Shown here one piece after another: positions 52,815-61,533 of a DNA stretch of 64,000 bases; within the stretch, counting starts at the first letter, position 1, and every line of letters starts with the position of its first letter. A model generated the notes under the pieces. The model was given only the letters and a program-made list of their open reading frames with translations, was not told where the DNA came from and ran no database searches. A program made the position numbers and the translations under genes. This DNA is from Sphingobium_A sp965228065 (GTDB lineage Bacteria > Pseudomonadota > Alphaproteobacteria > Sphingomonadales > Sphingomonadaceae): NCBI GenBank assembly GCA_965228065.1, contig OZ245788.1:5828001-5892000 (forward strand), in the 5' to 3' direction.

Positions 52815-52902
52815 TCCATCGAACACTGGCAGTCACCAACGCCCGATCCGCCACAGATAGCCCACGTCAATTGTAAGCGAACATGTCTGCTCTGCGACAT
52901 CT

Positions 52903-52917
52903 TGTTGCTCCGCAACA
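52903..52917. promoter_or_regulatory. Small inverted repeat upstream of the SulP gene
   Basis: TGTTGC-TCC-GCAACA is a perfect 6-bp inverted repeat with a 3-base centre, 68 bases upstream of the SulP start in a 170-base gap. It could be an operator or a weak hairpin. A CTATAAT-like -10 element follows near 52958. Confidence 0.35.
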
Positions 52918-52984
52918 TGTTTCATTGTGCATCGCACCCCGAGAAGCCATCTTTCCCTATAATCGCGTCTGTCGAAGGTAATTC

Positions 52985-54562
52985 GTGAACATGGCAAGCA
53001 TTTTCGATCGCTGGAAGGCGGATGTGCCGGCGTCTATCGTCGTGGCACTCGTCGCCCTTCCGCTCTGTCTTGGCGTCGCGCTCGCATCCGGGGCGCCGCT
53101 CTTCTCCGGCATCATCGCGGGCATCGTCGGCGGCGTCGTCGTCGGCGCGCTCTCCAAATCGCCCCTTTCCGTCAGCGGCCCCGCCGCAGGCCTGACCGTG
53201 ATCGTTCTGTCCGCGATCCAGAGCCTGCCAAGCTTCGAGGCATTCCTGCTCGCGGTCGTGCTGTCCGGCGTTCTGCAGATCATCTTGGGACTCACGCGAT
53301 CCGGCGTCCTGGCCGAATTCGTACCATCGTCGGTGATCACCGGCATGCTGGCAGCGATCGGCCTCATCCTCATCCTGAAGCAGTTTCCGCACGCGATCGG
53401 CTATGACGGCGATTATGAAGGGAGCTTCGAATTCCTTCAGGCCGATGGCTTCAACACCTTCAGCACGATCGCGCATTCGTTGAGCAACAGCGTCCAGATG
53501 GGCGCAATCCTGATTGCCGCACTCAGCATCGCCTTCCTGTTTTGGTGGGACGGCGCAAAACCGACAACGGGGCCGGTGCGCTATCTGCCCGGACCGCTGG
53601 TCGTCGTATTGATCGGCATTTTCGGCAATATGGTCCTGGGCATGACGGCGCCGACGCTGCAGCTCGACGTCACCCATCTGGTCAAGGTGCCCGTGGCGGA
53701 TGGTATTCCGGAATTCCTGTCGCTGTTCAGCTTCCCCGACTTCACGGCGATCTCCAATGCCACGACCTGGACCGTCGCGATCACGCTCGCCATCGTCGCC
53801 AGCCTGGAATCGCTGCTCAGCGTCAAGGCGGTCGACGAACTCGACCCGCAGCGCCGCACCACCGACAAGAATCGCGAATTGATCGCCCAGGGCAGCGGCA
53901 ACATGATCTCGGGGCTGATCGGCGGTATTCCGGTCACGTCCGTGATCGTCCGTTCCTCGGCAAACGTGGAGGCAAAGGCGGAAAGCAAGGCCTCGACGAT
54001 CATGCATGGCCTGTGGCTGCTGCTCAGCGTCTTGCTGATCCCGACCATACTCAACCTGATCCCTCTCTCCGCGCTCGCCGCTATCCTGATCGCAACCGGC
54101 TACAAGCTGGCCAAGCCCAAGCTGTTCATGCAGCGCTACAAGCAGGGTTGGACGCAGTTCGTGCCCTTCGTCGTCACAGTGGTCGCGATCCTGTTCACCG
54201 ATCTGCTGATGGGCATCGGCATCGGCCTGGCGGTCGGCTTCGTCTTCGTGGTCGGTCGTAACATGCGGCCCGCCATCACCTTTGCGTGCGACGGCAACGA
54301 CTGCCTGATCCGGGCGCGGCGCAACCTGTATTTCATGCACAAATACGAATTGCAGCGCGAACTGGGCCGCGTGCCGGACGGCGCAAACGTGCTGATCGAC
54401 CTGTCGTCGACCAACTATGTCGACCTCGACAATGTCGAGATCATCAACGCCTTCATCAAAGGCGCCAGTTTCCGCGAGATCTCGGTGATCGTCCGCGGAG
54501 ACATCGCCGAAAACACCGCGCCGCTGATCAACGCGCCGCTCACCAGGGTGCAATACGCATGA
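52985..54562 (+). CDS. SulP family anion transporter
   Basis: A 525-residue permease with about 11-14 membrane helices (SulP/SLC26 fold), starting DVPASIVVALVALPLCLGVALASGAPL. A STAS domain lies at the C-terminus (about 440-525, VLIDLSSTNYVDLDNVEIINAF). SulP members carry sulfate, bicarbonate or other anions. Being directly followed by a carbonic anhydrase favours bicarbonate, as known for other SulP-CA pairs. I use GTG 52985 (GAAGG six bases before); ATG 52991 is an alternative. The stop overlaps the anhydrase ATG by four bases. Confidence 0.92.
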   Translation: MNMASIFDRWKADVPASIVVALVALPLCLGVALASGAPLFSGIIAGIVGGVVVGALSKSPLSVSGPAAGLTVIVLSAIQSLPSFEAFLLAVVLSGVLQIILGLTRSGVLAEFVPSSVITGMLAAIGLILILKQFPHAIGYDGDYEGSFEFLQADGFNTFSTIAHSLSNSVQMGAILIAALSIAFLFWWDGAKPTTGPVRYLPGPLVVVLIGIFGNMVLGMTAPTLQLDVTHLVKVPVADGIPEFLSLFSFPDFTAISNATTWTVAITLAIVASLESLLSVKAVDELDPQRRTTDKNRELIAQGSGNMISGLIGGIPVTSVIVRSSANVEAKAESKASTIMHGLWLLLSVLLIPTILNLIPLSALAAILIATGYKLAKPKLFMQRYKQGWTQFVPFVVTVVAILFTDLLMGIGIGLAVGFVFVVGRNMRPAITFACDGNDCLIRARRNLYFMHKYELQRELGRVPDGANVLIDLSSTNYVDLDNVEIINAFIKGASFREISVIVRGDIAENTAPLINAPLTRVQYA

Positions 54563-55194
54563 GACAGTACAAACAGCTTCTGCTCGCCAACAAGGCCTGG
54601 TCGTCCGAGATGATCGAGGAGAATCCGCAATTCTTCAGTCGGCAGGTGGCCGGCCAGAGCCCGGACTTCCTCTGGATCGGCTGCTCCGACAGCCGGGTGA
54701 GCCCCGAACAGATGACGATGACACAGCCTGGCGGCATGTTCATGCATCGTAACATCGCCAATCTGGTCGACGAAAACGACATGAACCTGATGTCCGTCAT
54801 CCAATATGCGGTCTCGGTGCTCAGGGTCAGCCACATCATCGTCTGCGGCCATTATGGCTGCGGCGGCATTGCCGCGGCGCTGAATGGCGGGACGCAAGGC
54901 CCGGTCCATGACTGGCTCGCCGCTCCGCGCGCGACCCGCGACCGTCACGAGGGCGAAATCGCATGCGCCGGAGACCATGGCGACAAGGTCAATCGGCTGG
55001 TCGAGCTCAATGTGATCGACCAGTTGGAGCGGCTTTCACGCACGCAGACCGTCCAGGATGCCTTCGCGACCGGCCAGCCGCTCAAGCTGCATGGCTGGGT
55101 CTATAATCTGAGCGATGGACTGATCAACACGCTGGCCGAGATCGATGCAAAGACGGCGCGGCAGGGCGTATTGGAGTCGGCCCAGGCCGCCTGA
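54559..55194 (+). CDS. Beta-carbonic anhydrase
   Basis: A 211-residue zinc enzyme interconverting CO2 and bicarbonate. The zinc ligands are visible: Cys42 in GCSDSRVSPEQ, with the Asp44-Arg46 dyad, and His98 and Cys101 in CGHYGCGG. The usual HRNIANLV motif is present. The length is standard. It overlaps the SulP gene by four bases, so the two are made together. It probably supplies or consumes bicarbonate at the transporter's inner face. Confidence 0.94.
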   Translation: MRQYKQLLLANKAWSSEMIEENPQFFSRQVAGQSPDFLWIGCSDSRVSPEQMTMTQPGGMFMHRNIANLVDENDMNLMSVIQYAVSVLRVSHIIVCGHYGCGGIAAALNGGTQGPVHDWLAAPRATRDRHEGEIACAGDHGDKVNRLVELNVIDQLERLSRTQTVQDAFATGQPLKLHGWVYNLSDGLINTLAEIDAKTARQGVLESAQAA

Positions 55195-55262
55195 GTACGA
55201 AACCATTGGCGCGGCGTCGAGACACTGGCGCCGCGCCCTTCGCTGCTGGTACAGCGTCGCCG

Positions 55263-56108
55263 ATGACTCGCTTTCTTGCCTTTCTCGCCGCGCTGATGCT
55301 GCTCGCCCCCGCCCCTGCGCAGGCCTGGTGGGAATATGGCCATGAAACGATCGGGGCGATCGCCTATCGCAACGTGACGCCCAGGACGCGCGCCGCGATC
55401 GATGCGCTGCTGAAGCGTGGCGCGTTGCTCGAAACGCCCACCTGCTCCGTCCGGACGATCGAACTGGCAAGCTATTGGCCGGATTGCGCCAAGGAGCTCG
55501 GCCCGCGCTTCTCCTATGCCTATTCCTGGCATTACCAGAATGTCGATATCTGCAAGCCGTTTGACCTGAAGGCGGCGTGCAAGGACGGCAATTGCGTCTC
55601 CGCCCAGATCGAGCGCGATCTCAAGCTGCTCAAGGACAAGACCGTACCGGAACGCGAACGGCTGATGGCGCTCGTCTTTCTCGTCCATTTCATGGGTGAC
55701 CTCCACCAGCCGCTGCATGCCGGCGACAAGAGCGATCTGGGCGGCAATCGGGCACGCTCCACCTATGGCGATTTCGTCACCGAGCGGCTCAATCTCCATG
55801 CGATCTGGGACGGTTATCTCGCCGAACGCGCCATCTCCACGCCGCCGCCTTTGGTCCGCGTCTATTCGGCCGAGGAACGCGCCGCGATGCAGCCGGGCAG
55901 TGTCGAGGACTGGAGCCGCGAAAGCTGGCAGGTCGCGCGCGATACCGTCTATGCCAGCGCCTATGGCAGCGATCCCTGCACCACCAAGCCGCCGGAACGA
56001 TCGAAGCTGAGCAACGAGACCATCGCGACGCTGGTCGAGCCGCTGCGCCTGCAGGTCGAGCGCGGCGGGCTGCGGCTGGCGCGGTTGCTGGATGACGTGC
56101 TGGGTTAG
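55263..56108 (+). CDS. S1/P1-type nuclease
   Basis: A 281-residue exported zinc nuclease. The signal peptide ends APAQA at residue 21, leaving Trp22 as the mature N-terminus. That is what this family needs, because the N-terminal Trp helps bind zinc. Other ligands are in WWEYGHETIG, YSWHYQNV, FLVHFMGDLHQPLHAG and LNLHAIWDG. The fold is all-alpha with a trinuclear zinc site; it cuts single-stranded nucleic acid. I start at ATG 55263; upstream in-frame codons would bury the signal peptide. Confidence 0.92.
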   Translation: MTRFLAFLAALMLLAPAPAQAWWEYGHETIGAIAYRNVTPRTRAAIDALLKRGALLETPTCSVRTIELASYWPDCAKELGPRFSYAYSWHYQNVDICKPFDLKAACKDGNCVSAQIERDLKLLKDKTVPERERLMALVFLVHFMGDLHQPLHAGDKSDLGGNRARSTYGDFVTERLNLHAIWDGYLAERAISTPPPLVRVYSAEERAAMQPGSVEDWSRESWQVARDTVYASAYGSDPCTTKPPERSKLSNETIATLVEPLRLQVERGGLRLARLLDDVLG

Positions 56109-56119
56109 GATTTGAAGCC

Positions 56120-56191
56120 GTCATTGCGAGCGTAGCGAAGCAATCCAGCGGCTCGTGCATCCGTGAATTGCTTCGCTACGCTCGCAATGAC
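56120..56191. repeat. Paired palindrome, CATTGCGAGCGTAGCGAAGC family
   Basis: 25-bp perfect inverted arms at 56120-56144 and 56167-56191, 22 bases apart, between the converging nuclease and pheA genes. This is a repeat family different from the others in the window, but it has the same paired layout; a bidirectional terminator is likely. Confidence 0.75.
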
Positions 56192-56207
56192 GAAAGCCCG
56201 AGCGATC

Positions 56208-57098
56208 CTATCCCCGGGGACGAGCCTGCTCGTACGTCCCCAATATCCGCACCCACTTAGTGTGGAACGCCAGTTCCTCCAGCGCGCGATTGACCGCCGG
56301 GTCGTCGGGCGAACCCTCGATATCGGTAAAGAATTCGGTGGCGGCGAAGCTGCCGCCGCGCTGGTAGCTTTCCAGCTTCGTCATATTGACGCCATTCGTC
56401 GCAAAGCCGCCCATCGCCTTGTAAAGCGCGGCGGGGATATTCTTCACCTCGAAGATGAAGGTGGTCATCAGCTTGCCCTCGGGCGGAACTTCCAACGCCT
56501 CGCGCGCGAGCACGACGAAGCGGGTGACATTGTCCTCCGAATCGGCAAGCCCCTCTGCCAGCGTCTCCAGCCCGTAAATGCCGGCGGCGATCGGCGGTGC
56601 GAGCGCAGCCACGCCCTTGTCCGCCATTTCGACCACCAATGCAGCAGCACCTGCGGTGTCCGCATAGGGCACCGGCGTGATCCCGCGTGCGCGCAGCCAG
56701 CGGCGGCACTGGCCGAGCGCCTGAGGGTGGCTTACAGCCTCCTTGACGCCCTCGATCGGGCCGAGCCCCATCAGGCTGTAGCGGATCGGCAGAAAATGCT
56801 CGCCGGTAATGACCAGCCCGGATTCGGGCAGCAGGAAATGCATGTCGGCAACGCGCCCGTGCAGCGAATTCTCGATGGGAATCAGCGCACGATCGGCCTG
56901 CCCTTCCTTCACCGCATCGATCGCATCCTCGAAACTGAAGCATGGCAGCGGAAGAGCGCCGGGAAATTTCTGCTCGACGGCAATATGCGAATTGGCGCCG
57001 GGCGCCCCCTGAAAGGCGACGGCGCGGGCGGGTTCGCGGGCGGCGGCATCGATCATCGCGCTGACGATCGGGCGGGCTGGGGCGGGATATTTTTCCAT
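56208..57098 (-). CDS. pheA: Prephenate dehydratase
   Basis: A 296-residue enzyme making phenylpyruvate from prephenate for phenylalanine synthesis. It has substrate-domain motifs VAFQGAPGANSH, PIENSLHGRV and the catalytic Thr-Arg-Phe in EDNVTRFVVLA. The C-terminal ACT domain has ESYQRGG, the Phe-feedback element. There is no chorismate mutase domain, so it is the monofunctional form usual in alphaproteobacteria. It is divergent from the cytochrome c gene. Confidence 0.96.
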   Translation of the reverse strand: MEKYPAPARPIVSAMIDAAAREPARAVAFQGAPGANSHIAVEQKFPGALPLPCFSFEDAIDAVKEGQADRALIPIENSLHGRVADMHFLLPESGLVITGEHFLPIRYSLMGLGPIEGVKEAVSHPQALGQCRRWLRARGITPVPYADTAGAAALVVEMADKGVAALAPPIAAGIYGLETLAEGLADSEDNVTRFVVLAREALEVPPEGKLMTTFIFEVKNIPAALYKAMGGFATNGVNMTKLESYQRGGSFAATEFFTDIEGSPDDPAVNRALEELAFHTKWVRILGTYEQARPRG

Positions 57099-57213
57099 GG
57101 CAGGCGTCGGCGCTTACGCAGGAAGCGGATTAGGCACAAGCCGCGCTTGCGATGCACGACACTGGCTCTTAAAGGGAGCGCCATTCGAATGCGGGACGAA
57201 TAGAGGGATTCTG

Positions 57214-57852
57214 ATGGACGACAGGTTCAACACGATCGCAGGCTGGACCTTGTTCGCGGGGATCGTGGCGCTGGGCGCTTCGATTGGCAGCGGCATGTAC
57301 TTCCATGCGGAAAAGCCTGAGAAGCCCGGCTTCGAGGTTGCGGATGCCGATCCGGCGGGTGGCGGCGGTGCTGCCGCTGCTGTCGATATCGCCACGCTGC
57401 TTCCGGCAGCCGACGTGGCCAAGGGCGCGGAAGTGTTCAAGAAGTGCGCTGCGTGCCACACGGTCACGCAGGGCGGCGCCAATGGCATCGGCCCCAATCT
57501 CTACGCCACGATGGGCGACGAGATCGGCCACGGCAAGGCGGGCTTTGCCTTCTCCGACGCGCTGAAGGCAGTCGGCGGCAAGTGGGATTTCCAGAAGATG
57601 GACGCCTGGCTGGCCAGCCCGCGCAAATTCGCGCCGGGTACCAAGATGACCTTTGCTGGCCTCTCCAAGCCCGAGGATCGCGCCAATTTGCTCGTTTATC
57701 TGAACGCGCAGGGCTCGAACCTGCCGCTTCCGGCCGCAGCAGCCGCGCCGGCAGCCGGTGCAGCAGCAGCCCCGGCCGAGAATGCCACCGCTCCAGCCGA
57801 GAACGCCGAAGCAGCGCCAGCGGCCAACGCAGCGGCGCCTGCGGCGCATTGA
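57214..57852 (+). CDS. Membrane-anchored cytochrome c
   Basis: A 212-residue class I cytochrome c, CycM/c552-like. An uncleaved N-terminal anchor (about 8-28) is followed by a short Ala/Gly linker and a haem domain of about 100 residues. Haem binding is CAACH, with the distal Met ligand in PGTKMTFAG. A tail of about 40 residues rich in Ala, Pro and Glu follows. It probably ferries electrons between complex III and a terminal oxidase. I start at ATG 57214 with GAGGG upstream. The stop overlaps the next gene (TTGA). Confidence 0.92.
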   Translation: MDDRFNTIAGWTLFAGIVALGASIGSGMYFHAEKPEKPGFEVADADPAGGGGAAAAVDIATLLPAADVAKGAEVFKKCAACHTVTQGGANGIGPNLYATMGDEIGHGKAGFAFSDALKAVGGKWDFQKMDAWLASPRKFAPGTKMTFAGLSKPEDRANLLVYLNAQGSNLPLPAAAAAPAAGAAAAPAENATAPAENAEAAPAANAAAPAAH

Positions 57853-58442
57853 TCCGGATCGATCCGCTCGCCGGCCCAGCGCTCGGCGAGCGGATCGATG
57901 ATCTTGCGGCACTCCGCATCGCGGTCTTCCGTGCTTTCCCCTATCTCTACGATGGGGATCAAGCGTATGAGCGCACCTATCTGAAGGCCTATGCCGACAG
58001 CCCCGGCGCGATCGTGATCGGCGCGTTCGACGGAGATCGGCTGGTCGGCGCTGCCACTGCCGCGCCAATGGAGGATCATGCGGCCGAATTCGCCGCGCCA
58101 TTCGAGGCGCGCGGCCATGATCTTTCGACAATCCTCTATTTCGGCGAATCGGTGCTGCTGCCCGACTATCGTGGCCACGGGCTGGGCCATGCGTTTTTCG
58201 ACGGACGCGAGGCGCATGCGCGTGCGCTTGGCCGTGCCCACACAACCTTCTGCGCGGTATCGAGGCCCGCCGACCATCCGGCCCGCCCGGTGAACTATTC
58301 GCCACTCGACGGTTTCTGGCGCAAGCGCGGCTATGCGCTGCTGGACGGCGTCACCACCGAATATAGCTGGAAAGACATCGACGAGCCCGCCGAAACCGGC
58401 AAGCCGATGCAATTCTGGATGAAGACGCTAGACCAAGAATAG
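57849..58442 (+). CDS. GNAT-like N-acetyltransferase
   Basis: A 197-residue acetyltransferase fold: AIVIGAFDGDRLVGAATAAP as the central strands, then ILYFGESVLLPDYRGHGLGHAFFDGREAHA containing the acetyl-CoA-binding RGHGLG loop. The start is TTG 57849, overlapping the cytochrome stop by four bases. A longer frame upstream would lie inside the cytochrome gene. The substrate is unknown. Coupling to a cytochrome gene is unusual and may be only transcriptional convenience. Confidence 0.8.
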   Translation: MIRIDPLAGPALGERIDDLAALRIAVFRAFPYLYDGDQAYERTYLKAYADSPGAIVIGAFDGDRLVGAATAAPMEDHAAEFAAPFEARGHDLSTILYFGESVLLPDYRGHGLGHAFFDGREAHARALGRAHTTFCAVSRPADHPARPVNYSPLDGFWRKRGYALLDGVTTEYSWKDIDEPAETGKPMQFWMKTLDQE

Positions 58443-58467
58443 AGCCTGATCGTTCAGGCCGGCATCG

Positions 58468-59343
58468 TCATTTCGCCGGCTTGGCGTAGAAATCCTGAAC
58501 GATCGCCCACGCTTCCTCGGCGGTTTCGACATAGTGGAACAGGTTCAGGTCGCGCGCAGCGATCACGCCCTCGTCCACCAGAGCCTCGAAGTTCACGACC
58601 TTTTCCCAGAACTCACGGCCGAACAGCAGCACCGGGATCGGCTTGATCTTGCCAGTCTGGATCAACGTCAACAGTTCGAACATTTCGTCGAACGTGCCAA
58701 AACCGCCAGGGAACACGGCAAGCGCACGCGCGCGCAAAAGGAAGTGCATCTTCCTGAGCGCGAAATAGTGGAACTGGAAGCTCAGCGACGGCGTGACATA
58801 GGGATTGGGCGCCTGTTCGTGCGGCAACACGATATTGAGCCCGACCGTCTCCGCACCGACGTCCGTCGCACCGCGGTTCGCAGCCTCCATGATCGACGGG
58901 CCGCCGCCCGAGCAGACGACGAAATGGCGCCAGCCTTCGGTATCGCGCGGGCTGCGGCTCGCAATCTGCGCCAATTCGCGGGCCACATCGTAATATTTCG
59001 ACTTGGCGATCAGCCGCTCGGCGATGTGCCGGCTGCGCTCGTCGGTTGCGAGCTCGAGCAAGGCCGCCGCCTTTTCGGGTTCGGGGATGCGCGCCGAGCC
59101 GTAGAAAACGAACATCGACGCGATCTTGGCCTCGTCGAGCAGCAATTCGGGCTTCAACAGCTCAAGCTGGAACCGCACCGGGCGGAGATCTTCGCGCAGC
59201 AGGAAGTCGGTATCCTGAAAGGCGAGCTTGTAGGCGGGATGCTCGGTCTGTGGTGTGGAAACGCCCTGTTTGGCGGTCTCTGCGTCCTGCTTGGCCTGCG
59301 GAAAAACGCGGCTGGGGACGATCTTGTCGGTCTTTTCAGTCAT
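58468..59343 (-). CDS. LOG family (TIGR00730-like) protein
   Basis: A 291-residue protein with the LOG signature PGGFGTFDEMFE near residue 215 and GGGPSIMEAANRGA near 145. This is the phosphoribohydrolase fold formerly called lysine decarboxylase-like. Family members release bases from nucleoside monophosphates, including cytokinin activation in plants. The bacterial role is often unclear. The N-terminal 75-residue extension is longer than in the short LOG type. I use ATG 59343 over the adjacent TTG 59346. It converges with the GNAT gene. Confidence 0.85.
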   Translation of the reverse strand: MTEKTDKIVPSRVFPQAKQDAETAKQGVSTPQTEHPAYKLAFQDTDFLLREDLRPVRFQLELLKPELLLDEAKIASMFVFYGSARIPEPEKAAALLELATDERSRHIAERLIAKSKYYDVARELAQIASRSPRDTEGWRHFVVCSGGGPSIMEAANRGATDVGAETVGLNIVLPHEQAPNPYVTPSLSFQFHYFALRKMHFLLRARALAVFPGGFGTFDEMFELLTLIQTGKIKPIPVLLFGREFWEKVVNFEALVDEGVIAARDLNLFHYVETAEEAWAIVQDFYAKPAK

Positions 59344-59399
59344 CAAGATCGTCTAGCGGCCTTTGGTCAAACGCCCAAGTCCCCTTCTGTCCCCGGTCG

Positions 59400-60107
59400 C
59401 TATCGGCAGAACGGCCCGCGCCCCATGTCGAGATGGAGGTGATCGTAATGCGCTGCGTTGTAATCCGGGCTCAGCACCGTCGCGAATCGCTTGCATGCGG
59501 AATTGTGGATGGTCTTGAGGAAGGCGCGCTCGCTGCTCGACCCTACCTTCCAGCCGCCACGCACCGCGATTCGCCTGCCGTCATCGAGGACGAAGGCGGC
59601 AACATCCACCGCATTACTATGCGCATGTTCCGAGAGACGCCCGGTGGCCGCACCGCTCGCGCCATTGATGTTGCGGCAATTATAGGTGCCCATCGTCTCG
59701 ATCTTCACAACGTCGGCACCCAGGATCTGCCGCGCCGCCGGGCGGACGCCATAGCGCGCCCACGCCGCGAAATTCTTCGCCAGCGGACAGGTCATCGCAC
59801 CGAGATTGGTGACCGGCGTGCCAATGTCGATCAGCTTGACGCTGCCAAGCATCGAACAGCCGCTGTCGAACCGCTGGTCGGGCAGCGCACTATACTGGAC
59901 CGACGCAGCGCCGAGATCCGCCATGCACTGGCGCGTCGACACACCCGCGGCCAGATTGGGCAAGGACGAGGGCCTGGGCTGTGGTGCCCCGGGCCGTTTG
60001 ACTGGCGCGACCGTTCGAACCTCCGGCCCACCGACGCACGCCGACAGCGCCATCACTGCCAGCAGCGGCCCCGTCATCAGCACGCGATTTCGACGCAGGA
60101 AAACCAT
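59400..60107 (-). CDS. Extensin-like family lipoprotein
   Basis: A 235-residue envelope protein. The lipoprotein signal ends in the lipobox LSAC at about residue 24, then a Pro-rich linker and the extensin-like C domain. Zinc-peptidase-like residues are seen in SEHAHSNAVDVAAF and AHYDHLHLDMG, similar to M15 peptidases, which hints at cell-wall peptide binding or cleavage. Four Cys in the domain could form disulfides. It lies divergent from the serC leader. The catalytic role is inferred, not shown. Confidence 0.82.
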   Translation of the reverse strand: MVFLRRNRVLMTGPLLAVMALSACVGGPEVRTVAPVKRPGAPQPRPSSLPNLAAGVSTRQCMADLGAASVQYSALPDQRFDSGCSMLGSVKLIDIGTPVTNLGAMTCPLAKNFAAWARYGVRPAARQILGADVVKIETMGTYNCRNINGASGAATGRLSEHAHSNAVDVAAFVLDDGRRIAVRGGWKVGSSSERAFLKTIHNSACKRFATVLSPDYNAAHYDHLHLDMGRGPFCR

Positions 60108-60186
60108 GGCGAAACCCTAGAGCAGTGATGGTTAACAACATCCTAAGGAACGATTTGAGGAAGTCGCCGCTTGACAGGCGCGGGCG

Positions 60187-60255
60187 CGACTTTAAGGGCG
60201 GCGACGGGCCACGCTGTCCCAACGCAGCGCGTGCTCTCTGAAAGGAGAGACTGAC
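60187..60255 (+). ncRNA. serC leader RNA motif
   Basis: The 148-base gap before serC ends in a structured leader: a hairpin-capable GC-rich part (about 60205-60232) and then CTCTC (60234-60238) pairing with GAGAG (60245-60249). This last stem overlaps the AGGAG Shine-Dalgarno at 60243-60247. That matches the known alphaproteobacterial serC motif, whose final stem covers the ribosome-binding site. It predicts translational control of serC; the ligand is not established. Boundaries are approximate. Confidence 0.7.
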
Positions 60256-61416
60256 ATGACGAATACACTGCCTGTGCGCGATGCGCACGATTTGACGACT
60301 CGCCCCGACACCAAACCGGCGCGCCCCCATTTTTCCTCCGGACCCTGCGCCAAGCCTCCCGGCTGGTCGCTCGAACGACTCGCGACAGGATCGCTGGGCC
60401 GTTCGCACCGCTCCAAGATCGGCAAGGCACGGCTGCAATACGCCATCGATCTGATGCGCGAGATGCTGAAGCTGCCCGACACGCACCGCATCGGCATCGT
60501 TCCCGGTTCCGACACCGGTGCTTTCGAGATGGCCATGTGGACCATGCTCGGCGCCCGCCCCGTCACCGCGCTCGCATGGGAGAGCTTCGGTGAGGGTTGG
60601 GTCACCGATGCGGTCAAGCAGCTCAAGATCGATCCGACCGTGCTGCGTGCCGATTACGGCCACATCCCGGATCTGACGCAGGTCGACTGGAGCCACGACG
60701 TGCTGTTCACCTGGAACGGCACCACGTCCGGCGCACGCGTGCCGAACGGCGACTGGATCCCCGACGATCGCGAAGGGCTGAGCTTCGCCGACGCCACCAG
60801 CGCGGTCTTTGCGTACGACATTCCCTGGGACAAGATCGATGTCGCCACCTTCTCGTGGCAGAAGGTGCTGGGCGGCGAAGGCGCGCATGGCGTGCTGATC
60901 CTGGGGCCCCGTGCAGTCGAGCGGCTGGAAAGCTATACGCCCGCCTGGCCGCTGCCCAAGGTGTTCCGCCTCGTCTCCAAGGGTGCGCTCGCAGAGGGCG
61001 TGTTCAAGGGCGAGACGATCAACACCCCGTCGATGCTGGCCGTCGAGGACGCGATCTTCGCGCTCGAATGGGCGAAGTCGGTCGGCGGGCTGGAGGGTCT
61101 GATCGGCCGCGCCAATGCCAATGCGGCGGCGCTCGACGCGATCGTCTCCGAACGCGAGTGGCTGGGCCATCTGGCACCCGATCCCGCGACTCGCTCGACC
61201 ACCAGCGTCTGCCTGACGGTCGAGGGTGCGGACGAGGCGATGATCAAGAAGTTCGCGTCGCTGCTCGAAGCCGAGAACGCCGCTTACGACATCGCCGGCT
61301 ATCGCGACGCACCGGCGGGCCTCCGCATCTGGTGCGGCGCCACCGTCGACACCGCCGATATCGAGGCGCTCGGCCCCTGGCTCGACTGGGCCTACGCGAC
61401 CGTAAAGGCCGCCTGA
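60256..61416 (+). CDS. serC: Phosphoserine transaminase
   Basis: A 386-residue PLP aminotransferase converting 3-phosphohydroxypyruvate to phosphoserine, alphaproteobacterial type. It shows HFSSGPCAKPPGW near the N-terminus and SLGRSHRSKIGK. The PLP lysine is in DVATFSWQKVLGGEGAHGVL. The NTPSMLAVEDAI motif is present. It is the first gene of serC-serA, preceded by a leader RNA. Confidence 0.95.
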   Translation: MTNTLPVRDAHDLTTRPDTKPARPHFSSGPCAKPPGWSLERLATGSLGRSHRSKIGKARLQYAIDLMREMLKLPDTHRIGIVPGSDTGAFEMAMWTMLGARPVTALAWESFGEGWVTDAVKQLKIDPTVLRADYGHIPDLTQVDWSHDVLFTWNGTTSGARVPNGDWIPDDREGLSFADATSAVFAYDIPWDKIDVATFSWQKVLGGEGAHGVLILGPRAVERLESYTPAWPLPKVFRLVSKGALAEGVFKGETINTPSMLAVEDAIFALEWAKSVGGLEGLIGRANANAAALDAIVSEREWLGHLAPDPATRSTTSVCLTVEGADEAMIKKFASLLEAENAAYDIAGYRDAPAGLRIWCGATVDTADIEALGPWLDWAYATVKAA

Positions 61417-61428
61417 CTCCCATTTACG

Positions 61429-61511
61429 TCATCCCGGCGAAAGCCGGGATCTCCCTTCTTTTCGCCAGAAGATGCAGAAGAACCGGGGATTCCCGCTGCG
61501 GCCGGGATGAC
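61429..61511. repeat. Paired palindrome inside the serC-serA operon
   Basis: Imperfect inverted arms of the CATCCCGGCGAAAGCCGGGAT family lie between serC and serA. Since both genes share a pathway and strand, this palindrome could attenuate transcription or set the 3' end of the serC message. Related pairs occur at 12283-12363, 21762-21842 and 63188-63277. Confidence 0.65.
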
Positions 61512-61533
61512 GAAAACCAGAAAGGTTTTCACC

